Origin: Treponema sp.
Lineage (GTDB): Bacteria > Spirochaetota > Spirochaetia > Treponematales > Treponemataceae
Direction: 5' to 3'
Length of the DNA: 44,175 nucleotides
Assembly (NCBI GenBank): GCA_022640795.1
Contig: JALCCK010000018.1
Coordinates: forward strand, 1-44,175
The position numbers and the translations under genes are program-made. A model generated the notes under the pieces. The model worked only from the letters and a program-made list of their open reading frames with translations, did no database searches and was not told the origin of the DNA. Position 1 is the stretch's first letter, and each line of letters starts with the position of its first letter. Shown here piece after piece: positions 32,914 through 41,961 of the stretch.

Positions 32914-33618
32914 TTACTGTCCGAGATACGCGCTTTTTACCCGTTCGTCGTTCAGAAGTTCCTGCCCTGTCCCTTCCAGCGTGATACGGCCGGTTTCCAT
33001 AACATATCCATAATCAGCTATTTTGAGTGCAGCACGGGCGTTCTGTTCGACCAGAAGAACGGTCGTGCCTTTTTTGTTTATTTCCTGAATGATTTCAAAT
33101 ATATTCCGTACGATAAGCGGTGCGAGACCGAGCGACGGCTCGTCAAGCATAAAAATCCTCGGTCTGGTCATAAGTCCACGTCCAACCGCCAGCATCTGCT
33201 GCTCGCCGCCCGAAAGCGTTCCGGCACTTTGTTTCTGACGTTCGGCTAATATTGGAAAAAGATCGAAAATCATTTGCCTGTCTGTTTCTATCTCTGCCTT
33301 ATCCTTCCGGTGGTATGCACCGAGCGTCAGATTTTCCGAGACTGTCAGGTTCGGAAATATTCTCCTCCCCTCCGGCACCAGCGCAACGCCCTGAGAAACG
33401 GTCTGCTTGGTATCCTGTGCCGTCAGTTCCGTATCATCGAGAAAAATTTTTCCTGCGGAAGGTTTTACCAGACCGATAATCGAATTGAGCGTCGTTGATT
33501 TTCCTGCTCCGTTGGCTCCTATCAGTGTAATGATCTTTCCGTCCGGTACATCGAACGATATTCCCTGCAGCGCGTGAATTCCACCGTAATATACTTCAAG
33601 ATTCTGCAATTTGAGCAT
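32914..33618 (-). CDS. livF: branched-chain amino acid ABC transporter ATPase LivF
   Basis: A 234-aa ABC ATPase: Walker A GANGAGKST (about 35-43), Q-loop, signature LSGGEQQMLAVGRGL (about 137-151), Walker B RIFMLDEPSLGLAP (about 156-169). The LivF type is recognised by LEVYYGGIHALQGISF at the start. It pairs with LivG to drive uptake through LivHM. Its ATG shares one base with the livG stop (TGATG), so the genes are translationally coupled. Confidence 0.94.
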   Translation of the reverse strand: MLKLQNLEVYYGGIHALQGISFDVPDGKIITLIGANGAGKSTTLNSIIGLVKPSAGKIFLDDTELTAQDTKQTVSQGVALVPEGRRIFPNLTVSENLTLGAYHRKDKAEIETDRQMIFDLFPILAERQKQSAGTLSGGEQQMLAVGRGLMTRPRIFMLDEPSLGLAPLIVRNIFEIIQEINKKGTTVLLVEQNARAALKIADYGYVMETGRITLEGTGQELLNDERVKSAYLGQ

Positions 33619-34400
33619 CAGATATCCTCCCGAGTAATGTCGTCGTTATCCGTACCAAGGTATGCATCTATGACTTTCTGGTTGGAACTGATTTCCTGTG
33701 GTGTTCCTTCCGCGATGGTATTACCATATTCAAGAACATACATTCTGTTACAGATTCCCATAACGACCTGCATATGATGTTCTATGAGCAGAATGGAAAT
33801 ATTGAATTCTTTTCTGATTTTTCGAATGAATCCCATAAGTTCCGCTGATTCTTTCGGATTCATACCGGCCGCAGGTTCGTCGAGCAGCAGCAGTTTCGGC
33901 CGGGTGGCAAGCGCCCGCACTATTTCGAGCCGTCGCTGTTTACCATAAGGAAGCGATACCGCGTTGTCCTGCGCGTATTCCTTCAGGTCTACTTCGTCGA
34001 GCAGCGACAATGCATGTTCCGTTGCAATTTTTTCACGTGTCCGGTATGACGGTGTATGAAGAACGGAAGAAACAAGATTTACATGATTACGTAGATTTTC
34101 CCCGACCATAACGTTTTCAAGAACGCTCATCTCGTGGAAAAGCCGGATATTCTGGAATGTCCGCGCTAGTCCCAGTTTTGTAATCTGATACGGTTTCATT
34201 TTTGTTATATCGATACCGTCCCAAGTCACGTTTCCTTCCGTCGGCTTGTAAACACCGGTTATTATATTAAACGCAGTTGTTTTTCCTGCGCCGTTCGGTC
34301 CGATAAGTCCGACGATTTCTCCGTCGTTTATTTTGAGATTAAGATCTTTTACGGCGGTAAGACCGCCGAATCGTATGGTTGTATGGTGGCATTCGAGCAT
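33618..34400 (-). CDS. livG: branched-chain amino acid ABC transporter ATPase LivG
   Basis: A 260-aa ABC ATPase of the LivG type: Walker [17 protein letters not shown] (about 34-49), [19 protein letters not shown] (about 79-97), signature [15 protein letters not shown] (about 154-168) and Walker [14 protein letters not shown]. Its ATG overlaps the livM stop by one base (TAATG). Confidence 0.94.
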   Translation of the reverse strand: MLECHHTTIRFGGLTAVKDLNLKINDGEIVGLIGPNGAGKTTAFNIITGVYKPTEGNVTWDGIDITKMKPYQITKLGLARTFQNIRLFHEMSVLENVMVGENLRNHVNLVSSVLHTPSYRTREKIATEHALSLLDEVDLKEYAQDNAVSLPYGKQRRLEIVRALATRPKLLLLDEPAAGMNPKESAELMGFIRKIRKEFNISILLIEHHMQVVMGICNRMYVLEYGNTIAEGTPQEISSNQKVIDAYLGTDNDDITREDI

Positions 34401-35503
34401 TATCGGTTCCCCCTGCGTTTGCTTGCTTCATCGCCGGGCAATTCTTTTCGCCGCGGAAGAATTCCTATTTTTGCCAGTGCATCCCATGAGAATTCATTTG
34501 TGCCCATTAGACCTCGCTGCCGGTAAATAACGACGATCATGAGGAGTGCCGAGAATACAACCATGCGGAGACCGGGGAGTCCGTCTGTTTTGAAGACGAT
34601 AAAGTTGAGCGGACCGTCGAGAAACCTCAGGAGTTCCATGGAAACGGTTACTACGATTGATGCTATGACAGATCCGGTAATACTGCCGTTGCCTCCGAGA
34701 ACGACGATGAGCAGTATATTATAGGTCAGGTTAAAGACAAACATTCTCGGATCTATTGTCTGCATGAGGTGCCCGAGCAAAGCTCCGCCGATTCCTGCCA
34801 TAAAGCCTGAAATAACGAAACTGTCGGTTTTTACTCTGGCAATATTTATGCCCATTGCCTGTGCCGCAATTTCATTATCGCGGATAGCTTTCAGAGAACG
34901 ACCGAAGGCGGAACGCGTGAGGGCTATCATGAAGATGACGGAAAGGGCTGCGAGGCTCCAGACAACATATGTTGTCGAATATTTCGGCAGTCCTTTTAAA
35001 CCGAGCGCACCGTTTGTAACACGCTGCAGATTTGTTACGATAACGCGTATTATTTCGGCAAACCCGAGCGTTGCGATCGCAAGATAATCATCGTGGAGAC
35101 GCAGAACCGGAAGGCCTATAAGAAACGCAAACAGTGCCGTAACGATGCCGGCAACTGCCAGTGCAGGCAGAAAGGGAATATGAATATTTGCAAGCCACGG
35201 AACGATCGGTTCAAGAAAAAAGTTCATCTCTTTTTGCGCCGGCGTCATCGTGAGCAGCGCGCTGACGTATGCACCGATAGCCATAAAACCGGCATGTCCC
35301 AGAGAAAACAGCCCGGTGAATCCGTTGAGAAGATTAAGAGAAAGAGAGAGTATTATATAAATGGCACACAGGTTAAATATTCTGAGTGAAAAACGGTCGA
35401 AGAAATTGTTTGCAACGATTATCAGAACAAACAGGACTACGCAGGCAACTGCGGTCAGAACTGTATTACGATTTGAAAAAAGTTTTTTCTGTAGTGGAAC
35501 CAT
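34400..35503 (-). CDS. livM: branched-chain amino acid ABC transporter permease LivM
   Basis: A 367-aa hydrophobic permease with about ten membrane segments and the LivM motifs [19 protein letters not shown] (about 53-71) and [20 protein letters not shown] (about 174-193), the EAA-like coupling region. The C-terminal tail is charged. It forms the channel with LivH. It starts one base after the livH stop. Confidence 0.93.
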   Translation of the reverse strand: MVPLQKKLFSNRNTVLTAVACVVLFVLIIVANNFFDRFSLRIFNLCAIYIILSLSLNLLNGFTGLFSLGHAGFMAIGAYVSALLTMTPAQKEMNFFLEPIVPWLANIHIPFLPALAVAGIVTALFAFLIGLPVLRLHDDYLAIATLGFAEIIRVIVTNLQRVTNGALGLKGLPKYSTTYVVWSLAALSVIFMIALTRSAFGRSLKAIRDNEIAAQAMGINIARVKTDSFVISGFMAGIGGALLGHLMQTIDPRMFVFNLTYNILLIVVLGGNGSITGSVIASIVVTVSMELLRFLDGPLNFIVFKTDGLPGLRMVVFSALLMIVVIYRQRGLMGTNEFSWDALAKIGILPRRKELPGDEASKRRGNR

Positions 35504-35504
35504 A

Positions 35505-36419
35505 TCAGACCTTCTCTATCTGGTTTTTGCCGAGCAGCCCGGAAGGTTTGAACAGCAGTACGAGGATGAGTACGATAAATGCAAACGCATCACGGTAGCC
35601 TGTCAATGTAGGAAGAAAAGCTATAATCATTATTTCGAGAAAACCGAGCAGAAATCCGCCGAGCACGGCACCGGTAATATTGCCTATCCCTCCGAGTACG
35701 GCGGCAATAAAACACTTCAGTCCGGGCATAATACCCATGGTTGGGTTTAGCTGCGGGTATTTAAGAGACCAGAGAATACCACCGATGGCTGCCATCAGGG
35801 ATCCTATGCCGAACGTGAACGATATGGTTTTGTCGACATCTATTGCCTGCAGCCGTGCGGCGTCGAGGTCTGTTGAAACGGCGCGCATTGCCATTCCCGT
35901 TTTTGTCTTGTTTACGACCCAGAGCAGTATGGCGAGCAGCGCTATGGTAATCAGCGGAATAACAGCGCTGATTGTGACGATGGTGACGGTTCGTGAAGGG
36001 TCTGTCGCCCCGCCTATTTTTATCAATTTATTGAAAAAAGCCGGAATAGGAAAACCTTTCTGACGTCCGCCGAAAATAACGGTTGCAAGATTTTCTATAA
36101 GAAATGATGCTCCGATGGCGCTTATCATAACTGATATACGCGGAGAATTCCGGAGCGGCCGGTAGGCTACACGTTCCAGGCCTATTCCTAACATTGCAGT
36201 AAATGCAACAGCAAGAACAAACGCAACCCACCAGGGAAGAAAGAACGTTGTTATGAGATAAAATGCGAAATACCCGCCGAGCATAAAAATATCACCGTGG
36301 GCAAAGTTGATAAGTCTGAGAATTCCGTAAACCATAGTATAGCCTATGGCAATGAGTGCATACAGGCTTCCGAGCGAAAGCGCATTCACAAGATGTTGCA
36401 GAAACATGGGTAAGGTCAT
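35505..36419 (-). CDS. livH: branched-chain amino acid ABC transporter permease LivH
   Basis: A 304-aa permease with the LivH signatures ALIAIGYTMVYGILRLINFA (about 21-40, with HGDIFMLGGY next) and TGMAMRAVSTDLDAARLQAI (about 173-192). It has about eight membrane segments. An 83-base gap with a hairpin separates it from livK upstream. Confidence 0.93.
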   Translation of the reverse strand: MTLPMFLQHLVNALSLGSLYALIAIGYTMVYGILRLINFAHGDIFMLGGYFAFYLITTFFLPWWVAFVLAVAFTAMLGIGLERVAYRPLRNSPRISVMISAIGASFLIENLATVIFGGRQKGFPIPAFFNKLIKIGGATDPSRTVTIVTISAVIPLITIALLAILLWVVNKTKTGMAMRAVSTDLDAARLQAIDVDKTISFTFGIGSLMAAIGGILWSLKYPQLNPTMGIMPGLKCFIAAVLGGIGNITGAVLGGFLLGFLEIMIIAFLPTLTGYRDAFAFIVLILVLLFKPSGLLGKNQIEKV

Positions 36420-36444
36420 TTTGACTTCCAGAAAAATAAAATGT

Positions 36445-36481
36445 ATCCGGAATACCTGTCAGAAAAACAGAAATTCCGGAT
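36445..36481 (-). terminator. attenuating hairpin between livK and livH
   Basis: ATCCGGAAT (36445-36453) pairs with ATTCCGGAT (36473-36481) and CTGT (36456-36459) with ACAG (36467-36470). On the minus strand it is followed by a loose T-rich run. It probably raises livK transcript over the downstream permease genes, which need fewer copies. Confidence 0.6.
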
Positions 36482-36502
36482 TTTGTTGTTATTGAAAGAC
36501 GC

Positions 36503-37681
36503 CTACGGGTTAACAATAGTCAGATAGGTGAATTTTCCGTCTTTTACCGTTTTGATGAAGGCACTCTTTGTAGCATCGCCTTCCGCATCAAGTGTGATTG
36601 TTCCGGCTACACCGTCAAATCCTTCCGTTTTGGCAATAGCGTCGCGGATTGCGGTCGTATCCAGTGTTCCGGCACGGGTGATTGCATCAAGTGCAACCCG
36701 GTATCCGTCGAATCCGAGCGCAGTAACAGCTGCAGGGACTTTATGGTATTCCGCATCATATTTGGCAAGAAAGGTTTTTGCAAGTTCTGATGTTGCACCT
36801 TCCGCGTCGAAGAATGTTGAAAATATACAGCCTTCTACGGCACTCTTGCCGACGTCGATAAGTTCCGGTGTTTCCCAGGTATCTCCGCCGAGGAACTGGG
36901 CGGTAATTCCGAGCTCCCGCGCCTGTTTCATGATAAGCGCACTTTCAGTATAGTTGCCGGGAGCGAAGATAACATCAGGGTTTTTAGCCTTGATATCCGT
37001 AAGCTGCGCGGTAAAATCCTGATCGCCGGTGTTGTAATTCAGCGTTGAGAGAATGCAGTTATCGTTACCGGTGAGTTCCTTGAATTTATTTTCAAAGAAC
37101 TGTGTCAGACCGACGGAATAATCATTTGAAATTTCACGAATTAGAACGGCGTTCCTGGCTCCAAGATTATCATAGGCATATTTTGCAATAACCGTTCCCT
37201 GGAATGGGTCTATGAAACAGACACGGAAATAATACGGATTTCCTTTTGTTACGAGCGGATTCGTACAGGAAAGACCGATAGCAGGAACTTTCGCGTCCTG
37301 TACGATCGGCCCGGCAGCAATTGAAAAGCCCGATCCCCAGGAGCCGAGGATGACAGAAACCTTTTCTTTATCGACAAGCCGCTGTACGGCATTTGCCGCT
37401 TCCACTTTATCGGACTTGTTATCGACGATTGCAAGTTCGACCTTGTATTCTTTATCGCCGACTTTTACGGTCGGGTACAACTCGTTGGCAAGTTTTATGC
37501 CTTCGACTTCAAGGGCTCCACCAGCTGCATTTGCACCTGTTATCGGTTCGAAAACACCTATTTTGATGGTGTCGTTTTTGGGTCCGGTTGCTGCACTTTT
37601 TTTCGAACAGCTGGTAAACGTCAGCGCGCACAGCGCTGCGCCCAGTATCCCGAATCTGATTACTTTTACTGTTTTTTTCAT
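36503..37681 (-). CDS. livK: branched-chain amino acid-binding lipoprotein LivK-like
   Basis: A 392-aa substrate-binding protein with a lipoprotein signal (lipobox LTFTSC, cysteine near residue 26) and a type I periplasmic-binding fold: IKIGVFEPITGANAAGGALE (about 40-59), VSVILGSWGSGFSIAAGPIV (about 109-128), GLSCTNP, and GFDGYRVALDAITRAG. It delivers leucine/isoleucine/valine or related compounds to LivHM. The first gene of the operon; AGGAGGAG precedes the ATG. Confidence 0.92.
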   Translation of the reverse strand: MKKTVKVIRFGILGAALCALTFTSCSKKSAATGPKNDTIKIGVFEPITGANAAGGALEVEGIKLANELYPTVKVGDKEYKVELAIVDNKSDKVEAANAVQRLVDKEKVSVILGSWGSGFSIAAGPIVQDAKVPAIGLSCTNPLVTKGNPYYFRVCFIDPFQGTVIAKYAYDNLGARNAVLIREISNDYSVGLTQFFENKFKELTGNDNCILSTLNYNTGDQDFTAQLTDIKAKNPDVIFAPGNYTESALIMKQARELGITAQFLGGDTWETPELIDVGKSAVEGCIFSTFFDAEGATSELAKTFLAKYDAEYHKVPAAVTALGFDGYRVALDAITRAGTLDTTAIRDAIAKTEGFDGVAGTITLDAEGDATKSAFIKTVKDGKFTYLTIVNP

Positions 37682-37709
37682 CCTCTATACTCCTCCGCAG
37701 TTCTGCTTT

Positions 37710-37742
37710 ATACAGATCTGCTGTATGCGCATAATTATACAG
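37710..37742. promoter_or_regulatory. alternating half-sites at the liv promoter
   Basis: ATACAG (37710-37715), CTGTAT (37721-37726) and ATACAG (37737-37742) form two overlapping dyads at the predicted start and -10 region of livK. This would suit an amino-acid-responsive repressor; none is encoded adjacent. Confidence 0.5.
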
Positions 37743-37763
37743 TCGGGATAAAAGATTATGCAA
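37734..37763 (-). promoter_or_regulatory. liv operon promoter
   Basis: On the minus strand: TTGCAT (37763-37758), 18-base spacer, perfect TATAAT (37739-37734). Predicted start near 37727, about 45 bases before the livK ATG. Confidence 0.7.
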
Positions 37764-37871
37764 TATAAATTTATCGGATTTTTATAACTTTGAAGTTTTT
37801 TTAGCTGTCCGCAGGCCAGACAGCCTTTCCCGGAGTATCTGCAGGTGACGGGCAGGGTCTGTTTCTTTCTG

Positions 37872-37900
37872 TTGATAATACGGCGGCAATAAATTATACT
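37872..37900 (+). promoter_or_regulatory. promoter of the GerMN gene (leaderless type)
   Basis: TTGATA (37872-37877), 17-base spacer, TATACT (37895-37900), then ATTTTT and the ATG at 37907. Transcription would start at the ATG. Confidence 0.7.
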
Positions 37901-37906
37901 ATTTTT

Positions 37907-38737
37907 ATGGCAAAAAAGAAAAACAGCACAGGATTTAGACTGGCTCTGTGGATTTTGGCGGTATTGGTATTACTTATTGTTTTTCTGGTAAAAAGCGATG
38001 ATATCGTTACGAATCTTAAAGAGACTCGTTTTTTTGAACGTGTATTCGGTTCTACGCCGGAATTTGTAAAAAATCATAAAATTCCAGAAGAAAAGCCGGA
38101 AAGCAATAACCTGCTTGATATAGAAGTTGCGCCGGGCCCGGCAGAAACGGAATCTGCTTCTCCTGAAAAATCCGGTACAGAGGCGGGACAGTCTGCTGAA
38201 TCACAGCCGGCAGTCCCTGATATTACTCCGCAGGAAAAAAGTACGGTTGAAAGCGAGAAAACAGACCAGCAAAAAAATACCGCCGGCATACCTGAAAAGA
38301 AGGTGACGACTGAAGAAACGAAAGTCAGTCTCTGTTTTGTGATTATAGATGCCGATGGCACGGTCAGCAGGAAACCGGTATTGAGGGCCCTTCCGCACAC
38401 CGATTTGCCGTTGACTGATTCGATGCGGGCTCTGCTTGCAGGTCCCGATCTGCAGGAATCGAAGGCCGGGTGTATGTCACTGATTCCGAAGGGAACGAAA
38501 CTGCTTTCCGCTTCGGTACGGGATGCTACAGCCTATCTTAATTTCAGCAGTGAATTCGAGTTTAACACGATCGGCGTGGAAGGTTATCTGGGGCAGCTGA
38601 TGCAGATTGTTTATACGGCGACGTCATTTGCAACAATTGACAGCGTTCAGATTCTTATCGATGGCGAAAAGAAGGAATATCTGGGTAGTGAAGGCGTCTG
38701 GATCGGTTCGCCGCTTGCCCGGTCGAGTTTCAGATAA
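37907..38737 (+). CDS. GerMN-domain membrane-anchored protein
   Basis: A 276-aa protein: one N-terminal membrane anchor (about residues 11-29), a long low-complexity segment rich in Glu, Pro, Ser and Thr (about 60-140), and a C-terminal GerMN domain (about 140-268) with SMRALLAGPDLQES, LIPKGTKLLSASVRDATAYL and GQLMQIVYTAT. GerMN domains were named from spore germination proteins but occur widely in non-spore-formers and probably act at the cell envelope. No Shine-Dalgarno is present; the promoter is placed for a leaderless mRNA. It converges with the next gene across only two bases. Confidence 0.88.
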   Translation: MAKKKNSTGFRLALWILAVLVLLIVFLVKSDDIVTNLKETRFFERVFGSTPEFVKNHKIPEEKPESNNLLDIEVAPGPAETESASPEKSGTEAGQSAESQPAVPDITPQEKSTVESEKTDQQKNTAGIPEKKVTTEETKVSLCFVIIDADGTVSRKPVLRALPHTDLPLTDSMRALLAGPDLQESKAGCMSLIPKGTKLLSASVRDATAYLNFSSEFEFNTIGVEGYLGQLMQIVYTATSFATIDSVQILIDGEKKEYLGSEGVWIGSPLARSSFR

Positions 38738-38739
38738 TG

Positions 38740-39903
38740 CTAATTACTTTTGGAAAGTGAATAGCTTTTTATAATGCTGTCGAAATATTTTTTGTGTGCC
38801 TGATAGACATTGTCAAATACGGTCAGCAGAAAATAACCGTAATGCCGGTCATCCATATGGGAAATGATTTTTATGTCGTGAGTTATATTCTGTGTATCGT
38901 ACTGGTAATAGGTGCTTGTCACGGAAATCTTTTTGCCGGTTTTCTCCAGACGGAGTTTCGTCAGGTCAGAATAGGAAGTTTCCGTTCCAAGCAGGATTTT
39001 ACGGGTAAGACGGTCAAGATAACGTTCCGTTATGCCGTTCTGGTTGACGATGCTGTTCATTGAAAGAATGGCGTTGTTTCCGAGCAGCCACAGATTTGCC
39101 ATACTCTGTGTCCAAAAGTCGTCCAGCGTTACTTCCTGCCTGAAAGTTTTGGCTCCGGAATCTTCATTCGAATACGTATAGGTTACTGATTTTGCGTCTT
39201 TCGGCGGCAGAAACTGGTGTGGAGCTGCGGCTGCAGATTCAAAGATTCCTTTAAAAGCCAGAAATGATGTATCTGCCGAGGATGTAATGCCTCCTGCCGT
39301 AACGAGCTGCAGCAGCAGCTTGTCATCCGGCGCCGTTATTTTTTTTATATTAAACAACGGCACGAGATAGTCATATGTTGTTTTTATTGCTCCGCCGAAA
39401 ACATTTGACTGCTGCGGGATTGTCAGACCCTGATCGATAAAATATGCTGTTTTTCCGGATAAGGATACCGTATCAGGATTGATAGGACCGGCCTTTTTTC
39501 TGAGCGTGGCAAGGTCGAGCATCAACTCGTGCAGATAGTTGATTACATCGGCGTCGTCCGGCGTTATGGTAGTCAGAAATTTTTCACCGGTGAATTTTAC
39601 ATAATCCGCTCCTGGATCAATTGTAAAAAGAGATACTATCGTTTGTTCGGGTTTCAAAGCTTTTTTATCTTCAGGGGCGTAATAACGGGCTTCGAAAGTC
39701 GTATTGTCATACGTAAGAAATCCTGCATAGGATTCACGACCGAACGTATAATCACGGAAATAGACGTATTCTCCTGAAGCATCGGGGATATACTGCGTTA
39801 TCCCAGGCATTCCGTAGAGAAATCCCGCAGCCAGCATAAAAAATACGGCAGCTGCACGAAATTTCCGGGAGCTCTCTATGGAATTGCTGATAATCTTTTT
39901 CAT
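38740..39903 (-). CDS. secreted protein of unknown function
   Basis: A 387-aa protein with a signal peptide (hydrophobic segment about 16-30 ending LYGMPG). I do not recognise the family. It begins with GITQYIPDASGEYVYFRDYTFGRESYAGFLTYD-like beta-rich sequence and is soluble throughout the mature part. It starts two bases after the proS stop, so the two are co-transcribed. It is likely a periplasmic or surface protein restricted to spirochaetes; that is inference from style only. Confidence 0.75.
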   Translation of the reverse strand: MKKIISNSIESSRKFRAAAVFFMLAAGFLYGMPGITQYIPDASGEYVYFRDYTFGRESYAGFLTYDNTTFEARYYAPEDKKALKPEQTIVSLFTIDPGADYVKFTGEKFLTTITPDDADVINYLHELMLDLATLRKKAGPINPDTVSLSGKTAYFIDQGLTIPQQSNVFGGAIKTTYDYLVPLFNIKKITAPDDKLLLQLVTAGGITSSADTSFLAFKGIFESAAAAPHQFLPPKDAKSVTYTYSNEDSGAKTFRQEVTLDDFWTQSMANLWLLGNNAILSMNSIVNQNGITERYLDRLTRKILLGTETSYSDLTKLRLEKTGKKISVTSTYYQYDTQNITHDIKIISHMDDRHYGYFLLTVFDNVYQAHKKYFDSIIKSYSLSKSN

Positions 39904-39905
39904 GC

Positions 39906-41756
39906 TCAGGCGTTTAGTTCTGCAAGTCCGCTGCGAACGATTTGCGCCGCTGCAGCAGCTGCTGTTTCCGCCGGAATAAGTTCTGCTTTTTCCGATTTGC
40001 GCTGCTTCAATTCTACGTTCGGCAGATTTCTGTCACCGACGACGATGCGGACCGGAATACCGATGAGATCCATGTCCTTGAATTTGACGCCGGGGCGTTC
40101 GTCACGATCATCCAGCAGCGTTTCTATTCCGTTCTCTGTCAGTTCAGCATAGATTTTGTCTGCGGTCTCTTTCATTGCTCCCGTGTATTTTATCGGTACT
40201 ATTACGACGTGATACGGTGCGGTACTCATTGTCCATATGATGCCGTCTTTATCGTGATGTTCTTCAATTATTGAGGCAAGCGTCCGGTCGAGCCCGATGC
40301 CGTAGCAGCCCATAAGAGGAGTCTGCTGTTTTCCGTTTTCATCGAGGTAGGTTACGTGCATTGCTTTTGTGTATTTATCTCCGAGCTTGAAGATATGGCC
40401 GAGTTCATTTCCTTTTTTGCTGTACAACTCCGTTCCGCAGTCGGGGCAGCAGTCTCCGGCAACGACTGTTCGGATATCTCCAGTCATCCACGGCATAAAA
40501 TCCCTGAGCGGTTCGACGTGACGGTAGTCTACGTCTTTTGTAAGTCCGCCGGTGATGGTATCGTGTATGTGCGCGCACAGATTTCCATCCTTGTCCCGGG
40601 ATACAACGGAATCGTCGACAATAAGCGGAACAGCGGTAAGACCAACCGGACCGACAAAACCGTGCGGGGCTCCTGATAATCTTACGACGTCTTCTTCTTC
40701 TGCCAGTTCTACACTGCTGGCTTTTAACAGTGCCGCAAGTTTCGCTTCATTTACGTCGAGATCTCCGCGGATGCAGGCGGCAAAGAAGGCTTTCGGATAG
40801 TATTCTTTTTTTTCTTCGGCATCTTTTACTGCTTTGAACGTTTTTCCGCCCGGTGCATTTTTCAGATTGAGTGCACAGTTTTCAGCCTTATAGATGAGAA
40901 CTTTGATAAACTGCTGGGACGTCGTCTTGAAAAAGGTTTCCATATCACTGATGGATTTTACATCGGGACAGGCAACCGGCTCGTACGGAAGTTCTGTTTT
41001 TTTCTGCGGCTTGCCGTTTGTATCTGTCGGTTCGTCAGTTTTGCACGCTGCTTTTTCAACATTTGCGGCATATCCGCATTTCGGACATAAAATAAGCGTG
41101 TTGTCGCCTACTACGCTTTCTACCATAAATTCTTCGGACCCGCTGCCGCCCATAGCTCCTGTATCGGCGCGAACTGAGATTGTCGAAAGTCCGAGACGTT
41201 TAAAGATCCTCTGGTACGCTTTTGCGCATGCACTATATGATTCATCCAGCGATTTTTCATCCGCGTCGAACGAATAGGCATCCATCATCACGAATTCCCT
41301 TCCCCTCATGACTCCGTAGCGGGGACGGATTTCATCCCGGTATTTTGTGTTTATTTGATAAGCAATAACGGGGAGCTGTTTATAACTTGTCAGACTGTCC
41401 CTGAAAAGTGCCGTAAACGCCTCTTCCGCCGTAGGGCTAACGACCATATCCTGTCCGCTTCGCGTTTTTACTCTGAGCATTTCGTTTCCAAAGGTCTCCC
41501 AGCGGCCGCTTTCTTTCCAGATATCTCCGGGTATAATGACGGTCGGTTTAAATTCAAGCAAACCTGCCGCGTCGAGTTCTTCCCGAATAATAGTTTCTAC
41601 CTTCCGGAAGGCACGTAGTCCCAGCGGCAGGTACGTATATAATCCATTTCCCAGTTTTCGAATAAGTCCGGCCCGCATCATAAGCTGATGGCTGGCGATT
41701 ACGGCATCCGCAGGAGCGTCCCGTAGTGTGGAAATAATTGTCTGTGAAGTTTTCAT
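39906..41756 (-). CDS. proS: prolyl-tRNA synthetase
   Basis: A 616-aa class II synthetase of the bacterial type with an inserted editing domain. Motif 1 lies near 40-60 (GLRAFRKVETIIREELDAAG), motif 2 near 140 (NTKYRDEIRPRYGVMRGREF), motif 3 near 487 (MGCYGIGLDRTLASIIEEHH), and the INS editing domain spans about 240-410 (RLSGAPHGFVGPVGL near 370). The anticodon-binding domain is C-terminal. It charges tRNA-Pro. A TTGCAA-18-TATGAT promoter lies eight bases before the ATG with only GGGA between, so the transcript has little or no leader. Confidence 0.96.
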   Translation of the reverse strand: MKTSQTIISTLRDAPADAVIASHQLMMRAGLIRKLGNGLYTYLPLGLRAFRKVETIIREELDAAGLLEFKPTVIIPGDIWKESGRWETFGNEMLRVKTRSGQDMVVSPTAEEAFTALFRDSLTSYKQLPVIAYQINTKYRDEIRPRYGVMRGREFVMMDAYSFDADEKSLDESYSACAKAYQRIFKRLGLSTISVRADTGAMGGSGSEEFMVESVVGDNTLILCPKCGYAANVEKAACKTDEPTDTNGKPQKKTELPYEPVACPDVKSISDMETFFKTTSQQFIKVLIYKAENCALNLKNAPGGKTFKAVKDAEEKKEYYPKAFFAACIRGDLDVNEAKLAALLKASSVELAEEEDVVRLSGAPHGFVGPVGLTAVPLIVDDSVVSRDKDGNLCAHIHDTITGGLTKDVDYRHVEPLRDFMPWMTGDIRTVVAGDCCPDCGTELYSKKGNELGHIFKLGDKYTKAMHVTYLDENGKQQTPLMGCYGIGLDRTLASIIEEHHDKDGIIWTMSTAPYHVVIVPIKYTGAMKETADKIYAELTENGIETLLDDRDERPGVKFKDMDLIGIPVRIVVGDRNLPNVELKQRKSEKAELIPAETAAAAAAQIVRSGLAELNA

Positions 41757-41764
41757 AGTATCCC

Positions 41765-41794
41765 ATCATACTTCATTTACCGGAACTGTTGCAA
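41765..41794 (-). promoter_or_regulatory. proS promoter
   Basis: On the minus strand: TTGCAA (41794-41789), 18-base spacer, TATGAT (41770-41765), then eight bases to the ATG at 41756. The transcript would have zero to two leader bases. Confidence 0.5.
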
Positions 41795-41895
41795 GCCGGA
41801 CATTTAAAAGAATCTGACGTGAATTTATGAAATTTTTAGAATTTATTTATCATGATTTTACATTTATCTTCCATAATTTGTGTCACTGTGTTTTA

Positions 41896-41924
41896 TTGAC
41901 AAACATAAAGAATATAAGTATATT
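41896..41924 (+). promoter_or_regulatory. tetR-type gene promoter
   Basis: Perfect TTGACA (41896-41901), 17-base spacer, TATATT (41919-41924). Predicted start near 41931, at the edge of the operator. Confidence 0.8.
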
Positions 41925-41931
41925 TTTTATG

Positions 41932-41949
41932 TTACCGAACAATCGGTAA
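41932..41949. promoter_or_regulatory. TetR-type operator (autoregulatory)
   Basis: TTACCGA, ACAA, TCGGTAA: perfect 7-bp dyad directly after the predicted transcription start and 12 bases before the start codon. It has the form of TetR-family operators and implies self-repression. Confidence 0.7.
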
Positions 41950-41961
41950 TATACGATTAGC

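Noticed and set aside
37907..38737. Evidence for sporulation
   Set aside because: GerMN domains occur in many non-spore-formers; no other sporulation gene is in the window.
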